From Pedobacter endophyticus (lineage in GTDB: Bacteria; Bacteroidota; Bacteroidia; Sphingobacteriales; Sphingobacteriaceae), in assembly GCF_015679185.1 (NCBI RefSeq), contig NZ_CP064939.1, positions 2,542,001 through 2,606,000 on the forward strand: a stretch of DNA of 64,000 bases, written 5' to 3'. The notes under the pieces are model-generated. The model did not search any database, had not been told where the DNA came from, and saw nothing but the letters and a program-made list of their open reading frames with translations. Of the stretch, positions 9,001 to 17,974 are shown piece by piece. The translations under genes were made by a program, and so were the position numbers. Position 1 is the first letter of the stretch, and every line of letters begins with the position of its first letter.

Positions 9001-10653
9001 ATGAAAAAACTACTCACTTTCTTTGCACTTGCATTAAGCATTACAACTTTAAACGCTCAAATGCTTGGCAAAAACCAGGTCAATTCGCGAGCTGATAGCT
9101 TGCGGGGAAGCCTTACGCCCTTGCGTACCTGTTACGATATTAATTACTATCACCTGGATGTTAAAATTGATATCGATCAGAGATCGGTATCGGGCAGCAA
9201 CGAATTCAAATTTACCGCTACCCAAGATTTTACAAAACTTCAATTTGATTTATTTGATAACCTTAAGGTAGACAAAGTAGTTTATAATGGCAACGAACTT
9301 AAATACACCCGCGAGTACAATGCGGTGTTTGTAACTTTTCCAAAAGCCATCAAGAAAGGCACCGAGGATAAGTTTACGGTTTTTTACTCGGGAAACCCTA
9401 TAGTTGCGAAACGTGCTCCCTGGGATGGCGGCTTCATCTTTAACAAAGATTCTGCAGGCAACCCTTTCGTTTCCGTTGCCTGCCAAGGGCTGGGCGCCAG
9501 CGTTTGGTGGCCAAATAAAGATCATCAGAGCGATGAAGTAGATAGTATGCTTATCAGTATAAGCGTGCCCAAAGATTTGCAAGAAATATCTAACGGACGG
9601 TTGAGAAACACCGTTGACAAACCTGATGGTTACAGACAGCACAACTGGTTTGTAGCGAACCCGATCAACAACTACGACGTAACTTTTTACATTGGTAAAT
9701 ATTCGCATTGGGAAGATAGTTATGCTGGTGAGAACGGTAAGTTGACGATCGATTATTGGGCCTTACAAACCGACAGTGCGAAAGCCCGTCCGCATTGGGA
9801 TGCCGATGTAAAGCCCATGTTGAAATCGTTTGAATACTGGTTTGGCCCTTATCCATGGTATAAAGATGGCTACAAGCTGGTGCAGGCGCCACACCTCGGA
9901 ATGGAGCATCAAAGTGCTGTTGCCTACGGAAACCAATTTAAAAAAGGTTATTTAGGTCGGGATTTAAGCGGCACCGGGCATGGCTTAAAATGGGATTTCA
10001 TCACCATTCACGAAAGTGGTCATGAGTGGTTTGGCAATAACATTACCTCGAAAGACATTGCTGACATGTGGCTACATGAAGGATTTACCAATTATTCTGA
10101 AGTACTGTTCATCGAATCGACCGAAGGAAAAGCGGCTGCCGACGAATATGTGCTCGGCATTCGAAAAATCATTCAGAACGACATCCCGGTTATTGGCCCA
10201 TATGGTGTAAATAAAGAAGGATCGGGCGATATGTATCCGAAAGGCGCAAATTTAATTCATACCATTCGCCAGTTAATTAATAACGACGAGAAATTCAGAC
10301 AAATCCTGCGTGGTTTAAACAAAACTTTCTATCATAAAACGGTGACGACAGCAGACATTGAAAATTATATTTCCAAAAATAGTGGGTTAAAACTTGATAA
10401 GGTTTTCGATCAATACCTGCGCCATACCAAAATTCCTGTGTTAGAATACAAAATCAATAACGGCACGCTTTCTTACCGCTGGGTAACAGATGTTGTTGGC
10501 TTCGACATGCCGGTAAAAGTAACGTTAAAAGCCAACCATTATACTTTGATAAAGCCGACAAACGATTGGAAAACAATTAAGGTTGATGATTCGGTGACCA
10601 CAGAAAACTTCAACGCCGATCCGTTGTTTTATATCAATCTGAAAAAAGGCTAA
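9001..10653 (+). CDS. M1-family metallopeptidase
   Basis: A zinc aminopeptidase-like protein of 550 residues with a signal peptide (MKKLLTFFALALS...NAQ), hence periplasmic. The zinc site is complete: HESGH (His337, Glu338, His341) and the third ligand Glu360 in WLHEGFTNY. The upstream exopeptidase motif is present in the variant form LGMEHQSAVAYGN, instead of GAMEN. The N-terminal beta-saddle domain spans residues about 40-215. The frame is open back to 8914, but that part is a dispersed repeat, so the ATG directly before the signal peptide is chosen. It lacks the large C-terminal ARM-repeat domain of E. coli PepN, as many Bacteroidota members do. Confidence 0.92.
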   Translation: MKKLLTFFALALSITTLNAQMLGKNQVNSRADSLRGSLTPLRTCYDINYYHLDVKIDIDQRSVSGSNEFKFTATQDFTKLQFDLFDNLKVDKVVYNGNELKYTREYNAVFVTFPKAIKKGTEDKFTVFYSGNPIVAKRAPWDGGFIFNKDSAGNPFVSVACQGLGASVWWPNKDHQSDEVDSMLISISVPKDLQEISNGRLRNTVDKPDGYRQHNWFVANPINNYDVTFYIGKYSHWEDSYAGENGKLTIDYWALQTDSAKARPHWDADVKPMLKSFEYWFGPYPWYKDGYKLVQAPHLGMEHQSAVAYGNQFKKGYLGRDLSGTGHGLKWDFITIHESGHEWFGNNITSKDIADMWLHEGFTNYSEVLFIESTEGKAAADEYVLGIRKIIQNDIPVIGPYGVNKEGSGDMYPKGANLIHTIRQLINNDEKFRQILRGLNKTFYHKTVTTADIENYISKNSGLKLDKVFDQYLRHTKIPVLEYKINNGTLSYRWVTDVVGFDMPVKVTLKANHYTLIKPTNDWKTIKVDDSVTTENFNADPLFYINLKKG

Positions 10654-10703
10654 GGTCATAATGGCGACCTAACGCTTGCCTGTTTTTTAGTTAATCATTG
10701 ATC

Positions 10704-10731
10704 AACTAACAGATTTATTTGTCTGTTGGTT
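10704..10731 (+). terminator. Possible stem-loop after the M1 peptidase
   Basis: AACTAACAGA and TCTGTTGGTT form a 10-bp stem (one G-U) around a TTTATTTG loop. There is no T-tract behind it, so termination is only a guess. Confidence 0.35.
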
Positions 10732-10770
10732 TGCTGTTGTAGCTAACGCGATATGATTGATGTTTTTTTG

Positions 10771-10778
10771 TAAATTTG
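10771..10778 (+). promoter_or_regulatory. TAnnTTTG promoter box of the RelBE-type pair
   Basis: A perfect TAAATTTG lies 16 bases before the antitoxin ATG. No convincing TTTG is seen at the usual upstream distance. Confidence 0.5.
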
Positions 10779-10794
10779 TTTAAAAGATCACAAA

Positions 10795-11019
10795 ATGAAT
10801 ATTCAGACAACAAAATTGGAATTATTGAAAACCATATTGGAAAATGAAAATTCCGAGTTCATCCAACGTGTCGCTGATTTTGTGAAAAACGAAAATGCTG
10901 ACATCTGGCGAGATTTGACTGTATCTGAACAAGCGGAAATTAAAAAAGGAATTGCAGAATTAGAAAGAGGCGAGAGAGTTTCATATGAATCGTTTTTAAC
11001 GAAGATTTTTAACGGATGA
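10795..11019 (+). CDS. Antitoxin of a RelBE/ParDE-type pair
   Basis: A 74-residue acidic, helical protein preceding a ParE-like toxin. The C-terminal part (LTVSEQAEIKKGIAELERGERV followed by SYESFL) matches the short Bacteroidota antitoxins that pair with RelE/ParE toxins. It would neutralise the toxin by direct binding and usually represses its own promoter. Its stop codon overlaps the toxin ATG by 4 bases (ATGA), so translation is probably coupled. No DNA-binding domain is obvious in the N-terminal helices. Confidence 0.82.
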   Translation: MNIQTTKLELLKTILENENSEFIQRVADFVKNENADIWRDLTVSEQAEIKKGIAELERGERVSYESFLTKIFNG

Positions 11020-11321
11020 AAGTATTTCTATCCGAACTTGCCGAATCAAAGCTCGTAGAACTTTCTGACTATTTGATAGAGAAGTGGGATTTACAAACGA
11101 GGGACAAGTTCATAGCAAAACTGACAAAAAAAATTGAGCGGATTTCTATTCAACCAGACAGCTGTCCAAAATCGGCAGAGTTCGACAATCTTTATAAATG
11201 TATTGTGACAAAACAAACGACATTTTACTATCGAGTGTTAACCGAACACAATGAGATAGAAATAATCACAATCTTTGATTCCAGGCAACATCCAGACAAA
11301 TTAAAAAAAGATATAACTTAA
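11016..11321 (+). CDS. RelE/ParE-family toxin
   Basis: A 101-residue protein with the ParE/RelE fold: N-terminal strand MKVFLSELAESKLVELSDYL, two helices, then the beta-sheet core with CIVTKQTTFYYRV and the final strand IEIITIFDSRQHP. Members either inhibit gyrase (ParE) or cut mRNA on the ribosome (RelE); the sequence does not decide which. Length is normal and the frame is intact, so this pair looks functional, unlike three other toxin loci in the window. Translational coupling to the antitoxin through ATGA is clear. Confidence 0.88.
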   Translation: MKVFLSELAESKLVELSDYLIEKWDLQTRDKFIAKLTKKIERISIQPDSCPKSAEFDNLYKCIVTKQTTFYYRVLTEHNEIEIITIFDSRQHPDKLKKDIT

Positions 11322-11388
11322 AAATTGTATTTGGTTAGGTGATCCGAGAGGGAAATAAAAATCGAAGTAAATTAAGCGCCAAAGCAAC

Positions 11389-11418
11389 TTTTTTATAAAA
11401 TAATCGTCTTATAAAAAA
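11389..11418 (+). promoter_or_regulatory. Perfect AT-rich inverted repeat before the DUF2807 gene
   Basis: TTTTTTATAA and TTATAAAAAA are exact inverted copies separated by 10 bases, 50 bases before the ATG. It could be an operator or a weak bidirectional terminator for the toxin operon. Confidence 0.35.
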
Positions 11419-11467
11419 ACGGTAATTTTATCGCCTTGTAACTATTAACATTTACAACAGTACAATC

Positions 11468-12196
11468 ATGAAAAAAATATTCTCTATTTTATTAGTCGCA
11501 ACACTTGGACTTGCAGCTAAAACGGAAGCCAAAGAGCAAATCAACATTTCTTATTCCAGTAATCAGGATGACGACAGAGATGTAAGAAACTTTAGTGGCG
11601 TGGCTGCTGCAGGGCCCATCAATGTGGTTTTAACGTTAGGAAATACCGAAAGTTGCAGACTGGAGGGTGATGCAGAAGCCTTGGCTACAATCGTTACCGA
11701 AGTAAAAGGAAATGTATTGGTTATTCGTCCGCAAACCAGCATTACAAGTTGGTCGAAAAAATATGAAAGCAAAAAAATTACGGCTTATGTTACCGCCAAA
11801 AACATCAGCAGCTTAACCATGAGCGGCTCAGGAAGCATGGTGGTAAATGGCAAAGTAGATGCACAAGCATTGGCGGTAACCTTAAGTGGTTCTGGAAGCA
11901 TTAAAGTAGCTGCCGACGCCGATAACCTTAATGCGGTAATGAGCGGATCTGGCTCGATAAATATCAGTGGATCTGCAGATCACGCTAAAATTGTGATGAG
12001 CAGCTCGGGCAGTTTCGCCGGAAAAACATTTTCTGTAAACACCTTATCCGCAACAATTAGTGGCTCGGGACAGGTTAACATCAAAGCGAATGACAGTATT
12101 AAGGCCGTAATCAGCGGATCGGGCAGTGTAAACTATTCTGGCAATGCGACCGTTGAAAAGACCGTTTTCGGTTCTGGCCGCGTAAGAAAGGTATAA
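11468..12196 (+). CDS. Head-GIN (DUF2807) domain secreted protein
   Basis: A 242-residue protein with a signal peptide (cleavage near AKTEA-KE). The mature part opens with the GIN-domain signature RDVRNFSGVAAAGPINVVLTLG and then repeats short beta-strands, each carrying the phrase SGSGSIxV or MSGSGS about every 20 residues (at least 6 copies, residues about 118-238). This predicts a right-handed beta-solenoid. DUF2807 proteins are very common in Bacteroidota and their function is not established; a surface or periplasmic structural role is inferred. It stands alone with its own promoter region. Confidence 0.88.
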   Translation: MKKIFSILLVATLGLAAKTEAKEQINISYSSNQDDDRDVRNFSGVAAAGPINVVLTLGNTESCRLEGDAEALATIVTEVKGNVLVIRPQTSITSWSKKYESKKITAYVTAKNISSLTMSGSGSMVVNGKVDAQALAVTLSGSGSIKVAADADNLNAVMSGSGSINISGSADHAKIVMSSSGSFAGKTFSVNTLSATISGSGQVNIKANDSIKAVISGSGSVNYSGNATVEKTVFGSGRVRKV

Positions 12197-12412
12197 TTTA
12201 GATATAAGTGATTTCTGAAGCCTCGAAGTGATTCGGGGCTTTCACAGTTATCGGCGTGTTCACTACAGCATTCCCAGCTGTAAAAAGCAAAACACATCCT
12301 CTTAAAAACACAACGCACATCGTTATTTCCACGAAGCATGAGGAGAAATCTGTCGGCGTAGCACTTGCTTGGATTTTGACAGATATTTGTGTTAAACAAA
12401 CTCGAAACCAAT

Positions 12413-13216
12413 CTACTTCGTAATCAGCTCCCTGATTGTTGGCGTATTCTTTATGGTAATCAGGGCTTCTTCGTGGGCGAGCCAATAAATGTCTTCTGCT
12501 CGTTTCATGTCAAAAGTACTAATTGCCCCAAGTCCCTTTGGCTCGATCATTACATTGCAAAACTTTGCTTTCCTTTCCATATCGTGATTGATCGACATTA
12601 CGCCAGCCCTGCCCATGAGGTTGGTGATGCCCGTAATCTTATCCACCGGCTTTAAATGGTTACACGAAGATCCAATAATGAAGTCACAGTTTTCCATCAA
12701 AGGCTCAACCGGAAAATTGTTTAAGATGCCCCCATCAACAAACATTTGTCCGTCGATCATAATTGGTTTAAAGATACCCGGAATGCAACTCGAAGCATGC
12801 ACAGCCCGAATAAGAGGACCTTTTGTAAAATAAACCAACTTTCCCTCGCTAAAATTTACCGCGGCAATAGTTAGCGGAATCTTAAGCTTTTCGATCGCAT
12901 TTTCGGGAAAGTATTCCTTTAAAATCAATGATGTGTTCTCAATATTGATTAAGCCCAAAGAACCCACTGCTGGCCGAACAAAACGCCACAATTTCGTTCT
13001 GAGAAAAATGCTCAGCCCTTCTTCGGGATCGATGCCAGCAGCAAAAAAAGCCCCGGCAATGGCGCCTGCGCTGGTACCACTGATGTGACTAAACGTAATA
13101 CCCAAGTTACTGAATGCCTTTAACACGCCAAGGTGCGCTATGCCCCTAATGCCTCCGCCTGATAGTACGATGCCAACCCTAATTTTTGGCTTATTGATTA
13201 TTGGTTCATTTGTCAT
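12413..13216 (-). CDS. Patatin-like phospholipase
   Basis: A 267-residue cytoplasmic acyl hydrolase of the patatin family. Seen: the oxyanion loop GGGIRG (residues 20-25), the nucleophile elbow GTSAG (Ser49) and the catalytic Asp of the DGG motif (Asp161 in MFVDGGILNNFP). There is no signal peptide and no C-terminal barrel, so it resembles RssA/YchK-type short patatins rather than secreted ones. The first ten codons (MTNEPIINKP) overlap a degenerate ATTGGTTCATT repeat tract, so the real start could be an internal codon, but no other ATG precedes the glycine loop. Confidence 0.9.
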   Translation of the reverse strand: MTNEPIINKPKIRVGIVLSGGGIRGIAHLGVLKAFSNLGITFSHISGTSAGAIAGAFFAAGIDPEEGLSIFLRTKLWRFVRPAVGSLGLINIENTSLILKEYFPENAIEKLKIPLTIAAVNFSEGKLVYFTKGPLIRAVHASSCIPGIFKPIMIDGQMFVDGGILNNFPVEPLMENCDFIIGSSCNHLKPVDKITGITNLMGRAGVMSINHDMERKAKFCNVMIEPKGLGAISTFDMKRAEDIYWLAHEEALITIKNTPTIRELITK

Positions 13217-13398
13217 TGGCTCATTAATTTCGGTAGTTCATTAGTTCAATGGTCATTAGTTCGCTAATTCTTCAGTCATCGGATGAATTCCTAACAGGAT
13301 CGCTAGATTCATCCGATGACTAATTCATTAGTTAATTGGTTGATTGGCCATTGTTGATTGATCATTGGTTATTGCTCATTGTTTATTGGCTCCTGCTC
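13217..13398. repeat. Degenerate CATTAGTTCAATGG tandem tract with an embedded palindrome
   Basis: Loose repeats of CATTAGTTCA and TTGATCATTGG surround a palindrome at 13274-13320 with arms GTCATCGGATGAAT/ATTCATCCGATGAC. Compared with the copies at 1270 and 1410, the central pair is swapped (CGG/CCG instead of CCG/CGG), which keeps the pairing. The palindrome lies between patatin and gldB, both on the minus strand. Confidence 0.75.
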
Positions 13399-14433
13399 CT
13401 ATTTCTGTTTTGGTTTGTATTTAGATAGATTCAGTATCTTCTGCGTATCGTTATCTGCCATCAACTGTTGCAAGCTAACCTTTGGATTTTCTTCCATGTA
13501 TTTTTTCACAATCTGCCAGCCAACCCACACGCCGAGCTTTGGCGCCGAATCTCTGTTTTCGCCCAAACCGGGGGTAAAAGGGCCTTCCGACAAAAAAACC
13601 TGAATCTTTTGATAATCGGTTTCGAACAGATCATTGTTCTCCAAAAAATACGCCCAGATGTCGCCCTCAAAATTTTGCACCCAGTCTAATTGTGCCGAAC
13701 TGTAACCGATTTTTGTAGAATCTGCAGTATTTTCTGGCAGTACCTGATCGAGAAAATACAATATCTTACCCTGGAATATCATTTTCGATAGCAAAGTTCT
13801 GTTTTCGTCAGGCTCGGCAAAAAGCTCCTCATGCGCATAGGTTTCTGCCACCCGCGGAACAATGTATTCGGGAGTAAACCTCCGCGATAAATATAACGGA
13901 ACGCTTTGAACAATAGCTTTGTAAAACTTGCTATCCTTCCCCAGAAACATATCCAGACCTATACCCAGGTAATTGTCGCCCACCGGCATTTGATAAGCAA
14001 AACCCGATGCAAAAGCGATAAACCTTGGCAGTTTGGCTTTTGGATAATAATATTTGATGTATTTAAAAGTCTCGGTGAGTCCTTGCTCCTGTGCTTTCAA
14101 ATTGGGGAAAACACTGTCCACTTCCTTCGTCAAATCGGTATAAGCCTGATCATTAAAAAGCGTCGACAGTACTTCTGCATTGCTATACTCTGGCGATCCA
14201 ACCATTTTATGAATGTAATCGTCGTAAAAAAAGCCGTATTTCCTGAGCAACAAACTATCCGCCTCTTTTGGATCAGTAGCCTTGAGCGAAAACAATTCTT
14301 TATCGAATCTTTCAATCTTTATCTCCAGATTTATGTTACTTACATTAGGCCTGTTACTACGATTGCAGGAAATAAATAGAATAGCAAAAAGAAAAATTAA
14401 ATAAATTTGCTTGCGTTTTACGTTATACATCAT
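13399..14433 (-). CDS. gldB: Gliding motility lipoprotein GldB
   Basis: A lipoprotein of about 344 residues homologous to GldB, one of the core proteins for gliding and type IX secretion-linked functions in Bacteroidota. Seen: hydrophobic signal and lipobox ending ISC, then the conserved region IKIERFDKELFSL...DYIHKMVG, the ASGFAYQMPVGDNYLGIGLDMFLG block, and YVPRVAETYAHEELF-like sequence. GldB is attached to the cell envelope; its exact task is unresolved, and homologues occur in non-gliding species. The frame extends 3 codons upstream through a TTG that belongs to a TATATTTG promoter box, so the ATG at 14433 is chosen. Divergent from the barrel gene, with only 27 bases between. Confidence 0.9.
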   Translation of the reverse strand: MMYNVKRKQIYLIFLFAILFISCNRSNRPNVSNINLEIKIERFDKELFSLKATDPKEADSLLLRKYGFFYDDYIHKMVGSPEYSNAEVLSTLFNDQAYTDLTKEVDSVFPNLKAQEQGLTETFKYIKYYYPKAKLPRFIAFASGFAYQMPVGDNYLGIGLDMFLGKDSKFYKAIVQSVPLYLSRRFTPEYIVPRVAETYAHEELFAEPDENRTLLSKMIFQGKILYFLDQVLPENTADSTKIGYSSAQLDWVQNFEGDIWAYFLENNDLFETDYQKIQVFLSEGPFTPGLGENRDSAPKLGVWVGWQIVKKYMEENPKVSLQQLMADNDTQKILNLSKYKPKQK

Positions 14434-14439
14434 GTAAAG

Positions 14440-14447
14440 CAAATATA
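14440..14447 (-). promoter_or_regulatory. TATATTTG promoter box directly before gldB
   Basis: A perfect TAnnTTTG box ends 6 bases before the gldB ATG, so transcription should start at or within a few bases of the start codon (leaderless or nearly leaderless mRNA). Confidence 0.5.
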
Positions 14448-14460
14448 ATTAACAAAAAGC

Positions 14461-15141
14461 ATGAAAAGAGTAACGACAATTTTAATTTTATCATTTTTAA
14501 GCGTTAACGTTTGGGCGCAAACTCCCCTCCTTTCCAATTACGGATTCAGGCTCGGTTTAACCGCCTCGCCAACCATTGGCTGGGTAAAACCCGAGCAAGG
14601 CAAAACCAACAGCGTGAGTCTGGGCTTCTCCTATGGATTAATAGGCGATTTTAACTTTGCACCAAACTACAGCTTTTCTACGGCGCTTACCATCACTACA
14701 ATTAACGGCAAAAGCACCGAAGTTAACGTTCCGCCATATTATGCAAATAATACGCCCGGCAATACGGTTCCCGTGGCTTACGATTTGAAATACAAGCTTC
14801 AATACGTTGAATTACCATTAACCGTAAAGCTTAAAACGCTTAAAGAGGATGGCAAGCGTTGGTACGGACAATTCGGATTGTCGAACGCATTTAATATCAG
14901 TGCAAAGCAAGATGCGACCCAAAGCAGCGGCAAAGTGGGCAATAACCAAAACATTTCAGATCATACCAAGTTTTACCGCGGTGGACTACTCATCGGGGCC
15001 GGGGGCGAGTTCGATATTTCGGGCAACACAAGCATTCTTGCGGGCTTAACTTTTAACAATGGGTTTACCAATATCACAAACGACGATAATCGCGACACCC
15101 GCAACCATTTCATCACATTAAATTTCGGTCTCTTTTTCTAA
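14461..15141 (+). CDS. PorT-family outer-membrane beta-barrel protein
   Basis: A 226-residue protein with a signal peptide (cleavage after VWAQ) and an even series of amphipathic strands ending in the aromatic C-terminus FITLNFGLFF, typical of an eight-stranded outer-membrane barrel. The pattern YGFRLGLTASPTIGWVKP, then LQYVELPLTVKLKT, matches the PorT/OMP_b-brl_2 family. PorT itself is a type IX secretion component in Porphyromonas; whether this member serves secretion is inference, supported only by its position divergent to gldB. nadE follows 29 bases downstream and may be co-transcribed. Confidence 0.82.
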   Translation: MKRVTTILILSFLSVNVWAQTPLLSNYGFRLGLTASPTIGWVKPEQGKTNSVSLGFSYGLIGDFNFAPNYSFSTALTITTINGKSTEVNVPPYYANNTPGNTVPVAYDLKYKLQYVELPLTVKLKTLKEDGKRWYGQFGLSNAFNISAKQDATQSSGKVGNNQNISDHTKFYRGGLLIGAGGEFDISGNTSILAGLTFNNGFTNITNDDNRDTRNHFITLNFGLFF

Positions 15142-15170
15142 ATAATCAGTTATCATTAAAAGCAAATACA

Positions 15171-16811
15171 ATGAAAATAGCTTTAGCGCAACTCAACTAT
15201 CATATCGGCAATTTTGAGGCAAATACGAAGAAAATAATCGAAACCATACAGGCTGCCAAACAAAAGGGAGCAGATTTAGTCGTATTTGCCGAGCTTGCTA
15301 TTTGCGGCTACCCGCCACGCGATTTTTTGGAGTTTGATGATTTTATTTCGCTGTGCGACCAGGCTGCACATGAAATTGCAGCGCACTGCGTCGGAATTGC
15401 CTGCATTGTGGGTTTGCCGATTAAAAACGATATCCCGCAGGGGAAAGATTTATTTAATGCCGCTTATTTTATCGAGGATGGAAAGATCAAATCGACGGTT
15501 AAGAAAGCGTTGCTGCCCACTTACGATGTTTTTGACGAATACCGTTACTTTGAACCGGCTACCGATTTTAAATGTATCAATTTTCGGGGCAAAAAAATAG
15601 CTTTAACCATTTGCGAAGATCTTTGGAACATAAACGATAACCCGCTATATGTTTCGAACCCGATGGATGAACTGATTAAAGAGCAGCCCGACATGATGAT
15701 TAACATTGCCGCTTCGCCTTTTTCGTACACCCATGATGATGAACGCATTCAGGTATTGGGCGATAATGCAAAAAAATACAACCTTCCGGTTTTTTATGTC
15801 AACCAGGTTGGCGCCCAAACGGAGATTATTTTTGACGGGGGCTCGCTGGTTTTTGATGCCGATGGCGCCATGAAGGCCGAAATGAAATATTTTGAAGAGG
15901 ATTTGCAGGTATTTGATTTGGAAGAGATATTGAACGTCCGGAATAAATACCCCAAAATGGAAAGGCTAACTGATATTGAGCAAATTCACGATGCATTGGT
16001 ATTGGGCATTAAAGATTATTTCGGTAAATCGGGCTTTAAACAGGCTGTTCTGGGTTTATCTGGCGGCATCGATTCGGCAGTGGTGTGTGCACTGGCCTGT
16101 AGCGCATTGGGCGCAGAAAATGTGATGGCGGTTTTAATGCCATCGCAATATTCGTCAGATCATTCGGTACAGGATGCTTTGGATCTGGCAAACAATATCG
16201 GTTGTAAGCACGAAATTATCGCAATAAAAGACGTTGCCGAACAATTCGATCATATTTTGGCACCTGCATTTAAGGGCTTACCGTTCGATCTGGCCGAAGA
16301 AAATATTCAAGCCCGCATTCGCGGAATTATCAACATGGCCATGAGCAACAAGTTCGGCTACATTTTGCTCAATACTTCTAACAAAAGCGAGTGCGCAGTG
16401 GGCTACGGAACCTTATACGGCGATATGTGTGGGGCCATTGGTGTAATTGGCGATGTGTATAAGACGCAGGTTTTCGAACTGGCGAGGTTTATCAATAAAG
16501 AGCGAGAGATTATTCCCGTTAACACCATAGTAAAACCGCCTTCAGCCGAATTGAGACCCGATCAAAAAGATTCTGATTCGCTACCTGAATACGACGTGCT
16601 CGACACCATTTTATACCAGCATATTGAAAAAAAACAGGGCTCGAAAGCAATTATTGCACAGGGTTTTGATGAGGCACTGGTTCGAAGGATTTTGAAGATG
16701 GTGAATATTGCAGAGTTTAAACGCTACCAAACGCCCCCAATTTTAAGGGTTTCGCCAAAAGCATTCGGTATGGGAAGGCGCATGCCAATTGTAGGCAAGT
16801 ACATGGCTTAA
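15171..16811 (+). CDS. nadE: Glutamine-dependent NAD+ synthase
   Basis: A 546-residue enzyme that makes NAD+ from deamido-NAD+ with ATP and glutamine, in the cytoplasm. The N-terminal nitrilase-type glutaminase has its full triad: Glu41 (FAELAICGYPPRD), Lys112 (KKALLPTYD) and Cys148 (LTICEDLW). The C-terminal synthetase (from about residue 265) shows the ATP pyrophosphatase loop GLSGGIDSAVV and NTSNKSECAVGYGTLYGDMCGAIGVIGD split across two conserved blocks. Length fits the two-domain form. It directly follows the barrel gene; the gldB neighbourhood often carries nadE in this phylum. Confidence 0.97.
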   Translation: MKIALAQLNYHIGNFEANTKKIIETIQAAKQKGADLVVFAELAICGYPPRDFLEFDDFISLCDQAAHEIAAHCVGIACIVGLPIKNDIPQGKDLFNAAYFIEDGKIKSTVKKALLPTYDVFDEYRYFEPATDFKCINFRGKKIALTICEDLWNINDNPLYVSNPMDELIKEQPDMMINIAASPFSYTHDDERIQVLGDNAKKYNLPVFYVNQVGAQTEIIFDGGSLVFDADGAMKAEMKYFEEDLQVFDLEEILNVRNKYPKMERLTDIEQIHDALVLGIKDYFGKSGFKQAVLGLSGGIDSAVVCALACSALGAENVMAVLMPSQYSSDHSVQDALDLANNIGCKHEIIAIKDVAEQFDHILAPAFKGLPFDLAEENIQARIRGIINMAMSNKFGYILLNTSNKSECAVGYGTLYGDMCGAIGVIGDVYKTQVFELARFINKEREIIPVNTIVKPPSAELRPDQKDSDSLPEYDVLDTILYQHIEKKQGSKAIIAQGFDEALVRRILKMVNIAEFKRYQTPPILRVSPKAFGMGRRMPIVGKYMA

Positions 16812-17425
16812 GGGCCGAGGGTTTAGAAGTCGGGAAGTCTGAAAGTCGGGAGTCCGAAGTTTAGATGCAAAGCCAGCCTAAGACTGTTATGCTGAGTTTT
16901 AATTTTTCAAAAAATCGATATGAGTGACGTCGTTTTTAAGAAGAATGCTTCTAAGAGGCGTCGTCATTTCGAGCGTAGCCGAGAAATCTCTATTAAAGGT
17001 TCAAAGATTTCTCCACTTCGGTCGAAAGGACGGTTTTTAGGGTATTTACAAAAAACCTCAATGGTAGTGCAACGCGTGTCCCGATGCTTCGGGGAAGGAT
17101 CTTCAAGCAACGGAGGCCTAACCGACGACGAACCACAAGCCAAAAAACATGGAAGGAAGCGGGGTCGGCAGGGTTTAGGGCAATAGGTAACAGATTCTTC
17201 GCTATTCTAAGAATGACAAGGTCTGGAGGGCTCTTTGCGTTTGAGGTCAGGTAAATTTGTTCAGACAATACAGAACAAATTGAAATTCGACAGCTACTTA
17301 GAGATATATCTTAGACCGTCTAAATAGGCTGTGCCTTACCACGACAATAAAGTAAAAAGTCCTCCGATGAATCCTCTGCAAATTGCCTGTTATTCATCGG
17401 ATGACTAAGATTGGACTAAAAGATA
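16812..17425. repeat. Gene-free repeat cluster (tandem tract, paired GTCA hairpins, palindrome)
   Basis: After a GAAGTCGGGAAGTCTGAAAG tract (16815-16865) come a head-to-head hairpin pair at 16963-17031 (stem ATTTC/GAAAT on the left; right arm with foot GTCC), a single reverse hairpin at 17192-17217 (stem ATTCT/AGAAT) and a palindrome at 17359-17405 (GTCCTCCGATGAAT/ATTCATCGGATGAC). The palindrome lies 20 bases beyond the OsmC stop and could terminate it. Reading frames through the cluster are repeat-derived. Confidence 0.85.
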
Positions 17426-17842
17426 TTATGCTAAAGTAGCATCAACTGTAATAGAAGTATTTAATAGTTTAGAAATTGGGCAGTTCTTTTCTGCGTCAGC
17501 TACAAGTTCATCAAATTTTTCTTGCGATAAATCGGGAACACTTGCCGTTAATGTTAAGTGCGACTCTACAATTTCTCCTTTTGATGGGTCTAAATTGATC
17601 TCGCATTTGGTCTCTAATTTATCAGCAGTAAACCCAGCCTCGGCTAAATTGGCCGATAATTTCATGGTGAAGCAGCCGGCATGTGCCGCCGCGATCAATT
17701 CCTCTGGATTTGTGCCTACCCCTTCCGCAAAACGAGAGTTAAATGAATATTGTGTATCGCTTAACGTAGTGCTTTGCGTGGTTAATTTACCACTGCCCTC
17801 TTTAATAGAACCTTGCCAAACGGCTGTTGCATTTCTTTTCAT
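17426..17842 (-). CDS. OsmC-family peroxiredoxin-like protein
   Basis: A 138-residue thiol peroxidase of the OsmC type, which reduces organic hydroperoxides in the cytoplasm. The two redox cysteines are present: Cys57 in GTNPEELIAAAHAGCFTM and Cys121 in AEKNCPISKLLN. The N-terminal strands (TAVWQGSIKEGSGKL) match true OsmC rather than Ohr. Length is normal. It has no operon partner; lspA lies upstream on the same strand, 130 bases away. Confidence 0.94.
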   Translation of the reverse strand: MKRNATAVWQGSIKEGSGKLTTQSTTLSDTQYSFNSRFAEGVGTNPEELIAAAHAGCFTMKLSANLAEAGFTADKLETKCEINLDPSKGEIVESHLTLTASVPDLSQEKFDELVADAEKNCPISKLLNTSITVDATLA

Positions 17843-17974
17843 AATGATGTTTTTAGATTGTTTAATACACCTAAAGGTAAATATATGTTTGCAGAAACCG
17901 CACCCAATTATTAAAAACGTGTTTACAATTTACCCGATGATGTTAAAATCTCACATCCGCAACAAAGACTTATT

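Noticed and set aside
11820..12180. Repeated GGCTCAGGAAGC-like DNA as a minisatellite
   Set aside because: It is the coding sequence of the SGSGS strands in the DUF2807 protein; the repeat is at protein level.
16920..17186. An 88-codon frame downstream of nadE
   Set aside because: It runs through a hairpin pair and repeat fragments; no protein pattern.
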